Origin: Ramlibacter monticola
GTDB taxonomy: Bacteria > Pseudomonadota > Gammaproteobacteria > Burkholderiales > Burkholderiaceae_C
Length of the DNA stretch: 64,000 nt
Assembly: GCF_016722785.1 (NCBI RefSeq)
Contig: NZ_JAEQNE010000007.1
Coordinates: 294,889 to 358,888 of the forward strand
Direction of reading: 5' to 3'
Part shown: piece after piece, positions 43,908-51,665 of the stretch
Position numbering within the stretch: position 1 is the stretch's first letter
Layout: each line of letters begins with the position of its first letter
Translations under genes and position numbers: made by a program
Notes under the pieces: model-generated
Databases searched by the model: none
What the model was told of the DNA's origin: nothing
What the model saw: only the letters and a program-made list of their open reading frames with translations

Positions 43908-43997
43908 GGAGCGGTGGCAGAGTGGTCGAATGCGCCGGACTCGAAATCCGGTATACGGTTTACCGTATCGAGGGTTCGAATCCCTCCTGCTCCGCCA
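43908..43997 (+). tRNA. tRNA-Ser(CGA)
   Basis: A 90-base gene with encoded CCA. Acceptor GGAGCGG pairs with CTGCTCC (one G-T). The D-arm is GGCAGAGTGGTCGAATGCGCC-like. The anticodon stem CCGGA/TCCGG encloses CTCGAAA (anticodon CGA). A long class II variable arm (TACGG-TTTA-CCGTA) and the T-loop GGTTCGAATCC follow. It directly borders the integrase region and is the likely attachment site; the 3-prime half is intact. Confidence 0.97.
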
Positions 43998-44014
43998 GTA
44001 AATTCCCCCGCGAC

Positions 44015-44180
44015 AGTCCGCCACAGTGCGACAACAGTCCGGGGGATTTTTCTTTAAGTGCTTGAATTGACTGCACTTTTTCCCTCCTAGAAACTGTTTC
44101 CAGTCCGCTGTCGGATTGTTCTAGTCCGCTGTGCACGTGCCAGCTTCTGGCGGACTAGCTGGCGGACAGACTGGCGGACA
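44015..44180. repeat. clustered AGTCCGC / GCGGAC repeats between attachment site and integrase
   Basis: AGTCCGC occurs at 44015, 44102 and 44123. The opposite orientation (TGGCGGACT or TGGCGGACA) occurs at 44148, 44160 and 44172, the last three at an exact 12-base period. The cluster ends 3 bases before the integrase SD. It looks like arm-type integrase binding sites or an autoregulatory operator; binding is inferred. Confidence 0.6.
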
Positions 44181-44190
44181 GGAGGGGTTC

Positions 44191-45489
44191 ATGGCGAGAG
44201 CGAAAACGGTCGCGCGCCTGCATCTGCTGACGGTCAAGCAGATCCAGAACGCAGGTGAGGGCGACCATAGCGACGGCGGTGGGCTGCTGCTGCGTATCCG
44301 CGGCGCCTCCAGCGCGTGGGTGTTCCGGTTCACGGCGCCGAGCGGCCGCCGGCGCGAGATGGGGCTGGGAGTGGCCCACCGCAGCAGCGCCGCCCAGGCC
44401 GGCGAGAGCATCACGGCGGCGCGCAGGCAGACCCACGAGGCGCGCGAGCTCCTAAGGCAAGGGTCGGATCCGATCGACGCGCGCGAGGGCCGCCGAGCAG
44501 TCGCGCAGGCCGCCGAGCAGGCCAAGAAGGCGAGCCAGGTCCGGGAGCGCTGGACGCTGGCGCGCTGCGCGCGCGACTACCACGAGCGCGTCATCGAACC
44601 TACGCGCACCACCAAGCACGGAGCGCAGTGGATCGCCTCCCTCGAGCACCACGTGCCGCCGGCGCTGTGGCACAAGCCGATCGCTCACATCGAGGCGCCG
44701 GAACTGCTTCAGGCCATGCTGGGCGTTCGCAGCCTGGAGGACAAGAACCAGCGGATCCCGGAGACCCTGCAGCGGGTGCGCCAGCGCTTGGAAGCGGTGT
44801 TCGAAGACGCCCAGTTCCATAAGCGCTGCACGACCAACCCCGCCTTGGCGATCCGCCGCAAGATGCGAGAGGCGATCCCGAAGAAGCAGTCCGGCCAGTT
44901 CGCGGCCCTCCCGTACCGCGAGGCGCCCGCTTTCATGGCGCGGCTGCGCGAAGCGGAGGGGGTCGCGGCGCGCTGCCTGGAGTTTGCCGTCCTCACCGCT
45001 GCGCGCACGTCTGAAGCGCTGCTGGCCGAATGGTCAGAGATCGACCTCGATGCCGCGCTTTGGGTCGTGCCGGCGGCAAAGATGAAGGCGGGCGAGGAGC
45101 ACTTCGTCCAGATGTCTTCGCCGGCCGTGGGGCTCCTGCGGCAGATGCAGGCCATGAAGCTGCACCCGCGGTGGGTCTTCCCCTCGCCGATGAAGTTGGA
45201 TCGACCCATGTCCAACATGGCCATGCTGACGGTGCTTGGCCGCATGAAGATGCGCGATCGAACCACGGTTCACGGTTTGTGCCGGGCGACGTTCAGCACT
45301 TGGGCCAACGACACGGGCGCCGCGCGCCCGGACGTGATCGAGGCGTGCCTGGCGCACGAGGAGAGCAACCGCGTTCGCGCAGCCTATAACCGAGCACAAT
45401 TCACGGAGGAACGGCGCGCACTGCTCGCGGCGTGGGGCGACTACCTGACAGACACCGCGCAGGTCTTGCCATTCGCTCGCGCCGCGTGA
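44191..45489 (+). CDS. int: tyrosine integrase, P4/DUF4102 type
   Basis: A 432-residue site-specific recombinase. The N-terminal DUF4102 arm-binding domain has HSDGGGLLLRIRG, WVFRFTAPSGRRREMGLG and AREL-rich helices. A core-binding domain is at about 120-220. The catalytic C-terminus has Arg in LTAARTSEALLAEW, the HxxR box HGLCRATFSTWAND, and Tyr in VRAAYNRAQF. The ATG at 44191 is chosen for SD GGAGGGG 4 bases upstream; an earlier ATG (44131) would translate the repeat cluster. It lies beside tRNA-Ser, as expected for this family. Confidence 0.93.
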   Translation: MARAKTVARLHLLTVKQIQNAGEGDHSDGGGLLLRIRGASSAWVFRFTAPSGRRREMGLGVAHRSSAAQAGESITAARRQTHEARELLRQGSDPIDAREGRRAVAQAAEQAKKASQVRERWTLARCARDYHERVIEPTRTTKHGAQWIASLEHHVPPALWHKPIAHIEAPELLQAMLGVRSLEDKNQRIPETLQRVRQRLEAVFEDAQFHKRCTTNPALAIRRKMREAIPKKQSGQFAALPYREAPAFMARLREAEGVAARCLEFAVLTAARTSEALLAEWSEIDLDAALWVVPAAKMKAGEEHFVQMSSPAVGLLRQMQAMKLHPRWVFPSPMKLDRPMSNMAMLTVLGRMKMRDRTTVHGLCRATFSTWANDTGAARPDVIEACLAHEESNRVRAAYNRAQFTEERRALLAAWGDYLTDTAQVLPFARAA

Positions 45490-45527
45490 GGTGGAGAACT
45501 GCAGGCGAGGCTTAACGCAATGCAAAA

Positions 45528-45547
45528 CCCGCCGCATTCGGGGCGGG
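45528..45547 (+). terminator. possible terminator hairpin after the integrase
   Basis: CCCGCC / GGCGGG stem with an 8-base loop, 38 bases past the integrase stop. No clear T-run follows, so function is doubtful. Confidence 0.3.
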
Positions 45548-45648
45548 ATATTCGACAGGACTCGTTCCGCCTGCCCTAGGCTGATCACCGAAAACCCGTG
45601 AACCTGACGGGCTGGTCTGGCGCCCATTCAGGGAAGCGCGAGGGCGCT

Positions 45649-46176
45649 ATGGTCGTCAAGTACACCGGCAAGCTCGGAAGAAGGCTCCCGCCTCTTGGCC
45701 TGGATGCAGCGGCACGTGGTAGCAAAGAATGGGAGCGACTGTTCAACGCAGACTTCGGCCGGAAATGGCAAAAGTTTGAATTGTTGCTGAAGCGCTTCGG
45801 CCTTTCGATAGAGGGCAAGACTGAGACCGAAACGGCGGAGGTCTACTTCAGTTTGGCCTTTCTGCTGGCAGAAGCACACGTTCCGGGATTCCAGGAGACG
45901 AAGAGGTCGGGTCGACCGCAAGTTTGGAACGATGGGCTGCGTCGCAAAGCCGAAGAGGCTCTGAGGCGTTTACACGCAGAACATCCGAAGGAGAATCGAC
46001 GGAAGCTGGCTGATAGGCTGTTTCAGGATCCGAGCTGGAGAACGTTATCCCGGACGCCCGACGCGTTGCTGCGACAAGTGCGAAAGTTGAAAACTGCGCA
46101 TCCGGTTGCGGAGCCCCGGGCGGAGGAGATTAGCTTGATGAATGCGCTGCGCGGAACAAAGCTTCGAGCAGATTAA
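45649..46176 (+). CDS. hypothetical protein of the island
   Basis: A 175-residue basic, mostly helical protein from ATG 45649 (MVVKYTGKLGRRLPPLG); an upstream in-frame start at 45598 would add 17 residues. Recognisable pieces are GRPQVWNDGLRRKAEEALRRL and WRTLSRTPDALLRQVRKLK, which look like a DNA-binding or regulatory helical protein. No family was recognised. It lies between integrase and alpA. Confidence 0.55.
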   Translation: MVVKYTGKLGRRLPPLGLDAAARGSKEWERLFNADFGRKWQKFELLLKRFGLSIEGKTETETAEVYFSLAFLLAEAHVPGFQETKRSGRPQVWNDGLRRKAEEALRRLHAEHPKENRRKLADRLFQDPSWRTLSRTPDALLRQVRKLKTAHPVAEPRAEEISLMNALRGTKLRAD

Positions 46177-46260
46177 TTCCGCGGAACTTAAGTCTGGGGA
46201 GTTTTTCTTCCGGAGCGATGAAGGCAGAGTGGCTGGTGCCGCCTCAAGCGACTGCAAGCC

Positions 46261-46515
46261 ATGTCACAAAGCATCCCCTCCTTCGACCAGCTACCTGATG
46301 CCGCGTTCGTCCGCGAGGCCCAACTAGTTCGCAACTGCAGGCGCCCCGAGGTACCGGCGCCGTTGCCATTCAGCCCAGCGACGCTTTGGAGAATGGTGAA
46401 ACTCGGGAGATTTCCCAAACCGTCCAAGCTATCTGACCGAGTGACCGCTTGGCGCGTGGGCGACGTGCGCGCTTGGCTCAGAGCAGCGGCCGAGCACGGC
46501 AGGAGCGAGGTATGA
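46261..46515 (+). CDS. AlpA-family helix-turn-helix regulator
   Basis: An 84-residue protein whose core is PLPFSPATLWRMVKLGRFPK and VTAWRVGDVRAWL, the classic AlpA/HTH_17 pattern (recognition helix near TLWRMVKLGRF). AlpA-like proteins activate integrase or replication genes of P4-like satellites and PICIs. Its TGA overlaps the next ATG. A 10-bp palindrome TTCCGCGGAA sits at 46177-46186, upstream of it. Confidence 0.85.
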   Translation: MSQSIPSFDQLPDAAFVREAQLVRNCRRPEVPAPLPFSPATLWRMVKLGRFPKPSKLSDRVTAWRVGDVRAWLRAAAEHGRSEV

Positions 46516-46862
46516 GCAAGCGCGCGGAGTTCAGTATGATCGGTCGCGGCCAAAACGGCGCCTCCGCCGGCGAGCAGTGCCAGCCAGTGCAGCAATCCGC
46601 GCATTCCCCCAACATCGCTCCCCTCCTTCTCACGCCGGCGCAGGCAGCGAGCTTTGTGGGCGTAGGGGAGTCGACCTTCCAGGCGCTCCGCAACGAGCCG
46701 TGGATGCCGCTTCCGATCGTGTTGGGCCCGCGCATCGTGCGCTGGTCCCGAATCGAGTTGGAACAGGCGGTGGCAAACATGCCGCGCGTTCGGGAGCCGT
46801 CCGAGCCCGCCCAATTGATGCGCGCAAGGATCGATCGCATGAAGCGTGGAAGCCATGCGTGA
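46512..46862 (+). CDS. excisionase-like HTH protein
   Basis: A 116-residue protein. After a polar N-terminus comes LLLTPAQAASFVGVGESTFQ, then PIVLGPRIVRWSRIELEQAV, a second AlpA/MerR-like winged HTH that differs from the preceding one. Translationally coupled to the first (ATGA). Two such proteins in tandem may divide activator and excisionase roles; this is an inference. Confidence 0.7.
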   Translation: MSKRAEFSMIGRGQNGASAGEQCQPVQQSAHSPNIAPLLLTPAQAASFVGVGESTFQALRNEPWMPLPIVLGPRIVRWSRIELEQAVANMPRVREPSEPAQLMRARIDRMKRGSHA

Positions 46863-46938
46863 TCGAGGCCCGTCGTGCCGCCGAAACAACACGCAAGTTG
46901 CATGAAGGAAGGGCACTGATGCTTGGGAGCACTCGTCC

Positions 46939-47745
46939 ATGAGCTTCACGCACATTCGCTGGGCGCTAACGGCTACGGTGCCGAGCGGGCCGGCGCTACT
47001 CCTTCTCGTCGTCATGGCCGATCTGGTGCGTGCACCCGAATTCAAAGTTTTCGCCGCGGCGGACACTCTCGCCAAGCGAACTCACATGGACCGAAAGACG
47101 GTGCTTGCAAACCTGAAGCGGCTCGAGGAAGCTCGCCTGATTACTCGGCTGCCGGAGCGGGTGTTGCGTGGTGGGGTGCCAGTGTTCGTGCTGAACATGC
47201 CCGCGGAGAGCGCTGGAACTGATACCGAAACTGATGCTAGGTCAAATAGGCACCGCGCTGGCGACGTGAACCCGCTTTTCCCAGCAGGTCAACCCAATTT
47301 CACTCACAAGTCGACCCCGTTTTCCCGGGAAGTGAATCCAAAAGCGGAGCACAAACATGATAGGAACCTTTCTGAACCTGTTGTTATCCAGAAGAACAGC
47401 CGCCCAACGCAAGGGCGTTCAACCGATGTTGCGAAACCTGACGATGTGACGGAGCAAACCTGGAAGGACTTCTTAGAACTCCGGAGGGCAAAGCGCGCCC
47501 CAGTGACTAAGACCGTCCTGAACGGCGCGCGGGAAGAAGCCCGGAAAGCCGGCGTCTCGGTAGAGCTCTTTCTGCAAATCTGGTGCACTCGTGGGTCACA
47601 GGGGCTCCAGGCCACGTGGTTGAAGCCGAGCGAGCTTGAACTTGCCAGGTCAGTAGTTGCAGGTGCAGGCCAGCGCGTGCGCGGGCCGAGCTTCGAGGAC
47701 ATGAACTACGAAGAGGGCGTCAATGCAAACGGCAACTGTGAGTGA
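46939..47745 (+). CDS. phage-type replication protein with winged HTH (DnaT-like)
   Basis: A 268-residue protein. The N-terminal helix-turn-helix at about 10-75 (VFAAADTLAKRTHMDRKTVLANLKRL) is typical of phage replication initiators and helix_turn_helix_36 proteins. A Ser/Asn-rich linker follows, then a C-terminal DnaT-like helical segment (EQTWKDFLELRRAKRAPVT, AGVSVELFLQIW, GLQATWLKP). It overlaps the downstream helicase-loader gene by 23 bases, a common replication pair in phages. Codon use is less GC-biased than in the core. Confidence 0.72.
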   Translation: MSFTHIRWALTATVPSGPALLLLVVMADLVRAPEFKVFAAADTLAKRTHMDRKTVLANLKRLEEARLITRLPERVLRGGVPVFVLNMPAESAGTDTETDARSNRHRAGDVNPLFPAGQPNFTHKSTPFSREVNPKAEHKHDRNLSEPVVIQKNSRPTQGRSTDVAKPDDVTEQTWKDFLELRRAKRAPVTKTVLNGAREEARKAGVSVELFLQIWCTRGSQGLQATWLKPSELELARSVVAGAGQRVRGPSFEDMNYEEGVNANGNCE

Positions 47746-48499
47746 CACCGAGCAGCGCGAGTGCACTGATCATGGCCAGTACCAGTCTCACCGCTTCTTT
47801 GGTCAGCACTGGTCCAACTGCCCTCACTGCAGTGAGGAACAAGACATTGCGCGCAGGCTGGAGTCCGAGACGCGGCAACGTAAGGAACGGCAGGAGAAGA
47901 TGTTGCGTCGATCTGGAATCGCCGGGCGGTTCGAAGGGGCGCGCTTCGAGAACTTCAGGGCAGTGACCGCGGCGCAGGAGGAGGTGCTTCGAGCCGCCGA
48001 GAATTTTGTGTCCTGCTTCGAGTGCCACCAAGGGGGCGGAATGTGGCTAATCGGCCGACCCGGAACTGGGAAGACGCACCTGGGTTGCGCGATGGTGCGG
48101 GGGGTCATTGAAAGCTACGGAATGCCAGCGAGTATTTGCAGTGCTCGGGGCATCGTTCGTCGATTACGAGCGAGCTGGCGAAAGGGGGCGACGGAAACGG
48201 AGGAGGATGCCATCGAGGAGTACTCCTCGGACGCGCTCTTGGTGATCGATGAGGTGGGGAATGGCTTCGGGACCGAGGGGGAGCAGTTGCAGCTCTTTGA
48301 CGTCGTCGACCTGCGCTACCAGTACAGGTGTCCCACCGTGCTCCTGTCGAACTTGAATGTTCCCCTCCTGAGGGTTGCACTCGGCGAGCGCGTGTTCGAC
48401 CGCTTGCGGGAGGGCGTCCGCGTTCTGACGTGCGATTGGGCTAGCCATCGCGCGGGTGTCCGTGGCGATCGGGCCGTCCCGAGTCTTCCTCCGGGGTGA
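47723..48499 (+). CDS. DnaC/IstB-like helicase loader ATPase
   Basis: A 258-residue AAA+ protein. An N-terminal Cys-rich part (CTDHG, CPHC at 33-36) may bind zinc. Walker A is GRPGTGKTH at 111-119, Walker B ALLVIDEVGNGF, and a sensor region PTVLLSNLNVPL. This is the DnaC-like loader pattern for replicative helicase, and it is encoded with the DnaT-like gene. An IstB role is unlikely as there is no istA neighbour. Confidence 0.82.
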   Translation: MQTATVSDTEQRECTDHGQYQSHRFFGQHWSNCPHCSEEQDIARRLESETRQRKERQEKMLRRSGIAGRFEGARFENFRAVTAAQEEVLRAAENFVSCFECHQGGGMWLIGRPGTGKTHLGCAMVRGVIESYGMPASICSARGIVRRLRASWRKGATETEEDAIEEYSSDALLVIDEVGNGFGTEGEQLQLFDVVDLRYQYRCPTVLLSNLNVPLLRVALGERVFDRLREGVRVLTCDWASHRAGVRGDRAVPSLPPG

Positions 48500-48604
48500 G
48501 TGACGGGAGGAGTTCTGAGCAACATTCCCAAACATCGAATGGCCACAGGAGCGGCAGCCCACCGTCGCGGCAAGAATCACATGAGGAAGAAGGAGGCAGG
48601 CAGC

Positions 48605-49186
48605 ATGAGAGGCACTCAGAACAACCGACAGCGGGCTGTAGCTGGTGAATACCCCCTCGTATCCGTAGAGAGTGACAGCGACTGCGCCGAGGTTAAGAAT
48701 CCTGGGGGACGGCCCTCTAGGCATTCGCCTCGAGTCGCGGCGGCATTCTGCGCGCACCTTATGCTTGGTTGTACGTTGCGCGAGGTCTGTGCCAAGGAAG
48801 GCATGCCCGGCCTCACGACAGTGATGCGGTGGCTCGCGGAGGATCGCGGTGGGTTTCGGGCGCAGTACGCGCGCGCGCGCGAGGTGCAAGCGGAGCTCGA
48901 TGCTGACGATCAGGTGGCAATCGCAGACGAGCCGCCGCGCACCGTGCACATCGAGTGGGCGGAAGCGAGCGCCCATACCGAGGGTGTGACTCAGAAGCGG
49001 GCCGTGGCTGTCGCACTGGACAATGCAGAGGTGGCCAACCGGCGCTTGCGATCTGAGGCACGCCGCTGGCGCGCCGCAAAGATGAACCCGAAGAAGTACG
49101 GGAGGTTGGCAGACCCCCCAGCCAGTGATGACGATCAGGAAGGCGTCGTCGTGGTGATCAAGAACTACGCCGGGCTGGCAAAGTAA
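48605..49186 (+). CDS. phage terminase small subunit-like protein
   Basis: A 193-residue protein from ATG 48605 (SD AAGGAGG, 10 bases upstream). The HTH-like part is TLREVCAKEGMPGLTTVMRWL with LAEDRGGFRAQYARAREVQ, and the C-terminal part NAEVANRRLRSEARRWRAAKMNPKKYGRL. This pattern is characteristic of Sf6 gp1-like small terminases. No large terminase, portal or capsid gene follows, so it may redirect packaging of a helper phage, or be a relic. Confidence 0.75.
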   Translation: MRGTQNNRQRAVAGEYPLVSVESDSDCAEVKNPGGRPSRHSPRVAAAFCAHLMLGCTLREVCAKEGMPGLTTVMRWLAEDRGGFRAQYARAREVQAELDADDQVAIADEPPRTVHIEWAEASAHTEGVTQKRAVAVALDNAEVANRRLRSEARRWRAAKMNPKKYGRLADPPASDDDQEGVVVVIKNYAGLAK

Positions 49187-49850
49187 TAGCCCAACACCCC
49201 GAACAAGGTGGAATGCAAGGCAGGCACCAAATCAGGTTGAAGGGGTACGTGCACCGGGATCCGCTGAGCTGGAGTCGGTCTGCGCGCGCAGCGCAGCGAG
49301 CTTCTTGCGCATCGCCGCCCAGGTTGCTGCCTCAGGGCTTCTGCGACGTTTGCATGTCGGCGAAGATGGGTCTACGAACCTGTTTGTCCGCATCTTGCGC
49401 GAAGAGCAGGTCGAGCCTCCGGCACCTGCCGAGCCCATTCAGGGGCTCGCGCATTGTCTGCGCGAAGGCCAGCAAGCTGCTGCTTCAGAGACTCTGCGCA
49501 CCAGGTGAGCAGCGATCGATCGATCGACCCGGGCAGTTTGGCCGAACGAATCCGACAACGCGGGGCATGGCATCGCAAAGCGCCCGCCATGGGTACTGTG
49601 AGGCACGTCCGCGCAGGGTACGACGGATTGGGCGTCCGCCCAAGCCCCTGAGCGGGTGCGGTGGCGAGGCAACCTTGCTTCAAATCCGCCGCCGTGTCCC
49701 CCGGGGTGACACAGGCTTATAGGTGCTTATAGGTGACGTGCCTCATTGCTTCCGGAAATTGAGCGGCTATCCTGCCGAAACGTGCTGCTCCACCTTCCGC
49801 GGGTGGGGAGGAGGTGGAGCGGTCTGCTTTAGCTTGAAAGGAGTCGCGCA
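49187..49850. other. 664-base stretch without a convincing gene
   Basis: Several short open frames occur on both strands, none with a good start, SD or recognisable protein. It holds GATCGATCGATCGA at 49513, a direct repeat GCTTATAGGT twice in succession near 49716-49736, and the hairpin at 49787-49820. It may carry regulatory DNA for the DUF932 gene or an eroded gene. Confidence 0.5.
49787..49820 (+). promoter_or_regulatory. 9-bp inverted repeat upstream of the DUF932 gene
   Basis: GCTCCACCT / AGGTGGAGC with a 16-base GC-rich loop, ending 30 bases before the DUF932 ATG. An AAAGGAG SD follows. Could be an operator or leader hairpin. Confidence 0.4.
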
Positions 49851-50870
49851 ATGGGCCACATGATTGACACCAGCACCGGCTCCGCCGCCATCGCCTATGT
49901 CGGCGAGACCCCATGGCATGAGCTTGGTCAGCAGCTCGAACCTGGCGCAGACGTCGACACGTGGCGCAAGGCAGCCGGTCTGAATTGGGAGGTCCTGCGC
50001 GCCCCTGTCGTTTATCGGCGCCCCTTCGCCACCCCGTTTGGCTCTCAAACCATCGAGCAGGAGGTGCCAAATCGGGACGTACTCTATCGGTCTGATACCG
50101 GTGCGGCGTTGTCTGTGGTGTCTCGTGGATACAAGATTCACCAGCCGGCTGACATCTTTGCGTACTTCGACAGCATCGCGAAGGCTGGGGAATTCGAGCT
50201 GGAGACTGCCGGCGCCCTTTCGGGCGGTGGTCGCATTTGGGCCTTGGCGCGTGTGGGCGAGGGCGCCAAGATCATTGGCCAGGATAGGGTCGACCCCTAC
50301 TTGTTGCTTGCCACCAGTTACGACGGCCAAATGACGACGACAGCGCGCTTTACCTCCATTCGCGTCGTCTGTCACAACACCATCACGGCCGCCCTGAAGG
50401 TACCGGTGCTTGGGAACAAGGACCCTCGCATTGTGTCGAGTCTCAAGCTCCCGCACACAGCCGTATTCGATGCGCGACTGATCAGCGAACAGCTTGGGAT
50501 CGTGACGGGGGCGTTTGGCCAGTTCTTTGACGAAGCTAGGAAACTGGCCGAAGTCGGGGTGAGCGATGCGGTTGCGGAAGACTTAGTCGCGGAGGTAATT
50601 TTGAAGTTCACCAGCCGACCCGCCCACGGCCGGACGCTGGACGTGAAGTCGACGCGTGGGTACCGGCGCGTGATGGAGCTGTTTGCGGGCGGCGCCCTCG
50701 GTTCTGATCTCACTGGGGGCAAGAGCGCTTGGCAGCTTCTAAACGCGTTTACCCAATATGTTGATCACGAACGAGGCCGGAGCGCGGACAGCCGCCTTAC
50801 CCAGGCCTGGTTTGGGGAGGGCGAGCAGATGAAGAACATGGCGAAGGACTTGCTGCTTGGCCTCGTGTGA
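49851..50870 (+). CDS. DUF932 plasmid/phage-like protein
   Basis: A 339-residue protein: GETPWHELGQQLEPGADVDTW, DVLYRSDTGAALSVVSRGYKI, SYDGQMTTTARFTSIRVVCHNT and the C-terminal SAWQLLNAFTQYVDHERGR are DUF932 (TIGR03299) hallmarks. Such genes are common on plasmids, phages and islands; their function is unknown, with recombination or anti-restriction roles proposed. A strong SD (AAAGGAG) precedes the ATG. Confidence 0.9.
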   Translation: MGHMIDTSTGSAAIAYVGETPWHELGQQLEPGADVDTWRKAAGLNWEVLRAPVVYRRPFATPFGSQTIEQEVPNRDVLYRSDTGAALSVVSRGYKIHQPADIFAYFDSIAKAGEFELETAGALSGGGRIWALARVGEGAKIIGQDRVDPYLLLATSYDGQMTTTARFTSIRVVCHNTITAALKVPVLGNKDPRIVSSLKLPHTAVFDARLISEQLGIVTGAFGQFFDEARKLAEVGVSDAVAEDLVAEVILKFTSRPAHGRTLDVKSTRGYRRVMELFAGGALGSDLTGGKSAWQLLNAFTQYVDHERGRSADSRLTQAWFGEGEQMKNMAKDLLLGLV

Positions 50871-51072
50871 GTCCCACGTCGCCCCTGGAAGAAGTCCGCA
50901 TGGACGCCGCTGGTGACCTTTCCGAAGCATGACTACTGAGATTCTCGAGGAGCAGTCTCCGGTACATGGGCGACCAATATCTGCGCATAGTTAATGCGCT
51001 TGCCCGGGACATCCCCTAACCCATGGGACGCCGGCCGTGGAGAGGCAGTGGCCGTCCCGTTAAGCTCACCGC

Positions 51073-51588
51073 GTGACCGACCCAGACGACGACTTCGACC
51101 GCTCGCATCCAAGCCGGATACCTCCAGGGGGGTGGGAGGCGGAGGAACAACGGTGGGCGGAGCGGCAGTCGCGAGCGAATCGTCTGCGGTGGACGTTCGT
51201 GGTGCTTGTTCTGATTGCGTTGGCTGCGTGGCGCGCGCTGGATTCAAACTGGGTGCCCCTTGGCGAAACGCCCGTGTTGTCCCCCAGGAGTCTTCGTACA
51301 CCGGGGACTGGTTGCGGGATCGGGCGTGCAGGGCTCGCAAGGCGCATAGCGCTGCGGGACCTTGGCGGACCGACAGGATCCAAACACTTGCCGGGCCTTC
51401 GCATTTGCGAGGCGCGCTCTTCCCGTCTGCCGCTGAATCCGCCCAGTTCAACGAGGAGGGTGCATCGGGCAGCGCGTGTACTGACGCCAGCCGCCAGGCG
51501 CATCTCAATCTCGACGCGTGATCATTTTCAACCGGGCATCGGGGTGCCAGCGGCATCCCGTTGGCGATCGGCAACGGGTGAGCCTTAG
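51073..51588 (+). CDS. hypothetical membrane protein, possibly frameshifted
   Basis: A GTG-started frame of 171 codons. The first about 60 residues look genuine: a charged segment (TDPDDDFDRSHPSRIPPGGW) and a single membrane helix (WTFVVLVLIALAAWRAL). After residue 70 the sequence becomes Arg/Ser/Pro-rich and atypical, while the next frame reads SSYTGDWLRDRACRARK and continues to 51521. A shift near 51270-51300 would explain this. No family recognised. Confidence 0.4.
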   Translation: MTDPDDDFDRSHPSRIPPGGWEAEEQRWAERQSRANRLRWTFVVLVLIALAAWRALDSNWVPLGETPVLSPRSLRTPGTGCGIGRAGLARRIALRDLGGPTGSKHLPGLRICEARSSRLPLNPPSSTRRVHRAARVLTPAARRISISTRDHFQPGIGVPAASRWRSATGEP

Positions 51589-51665
51589 AGCCCGCAAACC
51601 TGGCCTGCTGGCGAAGTCCGCTCAAGTCTCCCATGGGAAGATGGCGCACCAGAGGAGGACAGCAC

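Noticed and set aside
44148..44180. Possible mini-CRISPR (three evenly spaced repeats)
   Set aside because: Period is only 12 bases with no spacers, and the repeats adjoin an integrase; better explained as protein-binding sites.
49716..49736. GCTTATAGGT repeated twice here and once near 60989
   Set aside because: A 10-12-base match between distant sites is expected by chance in 20 kb; no shared context.
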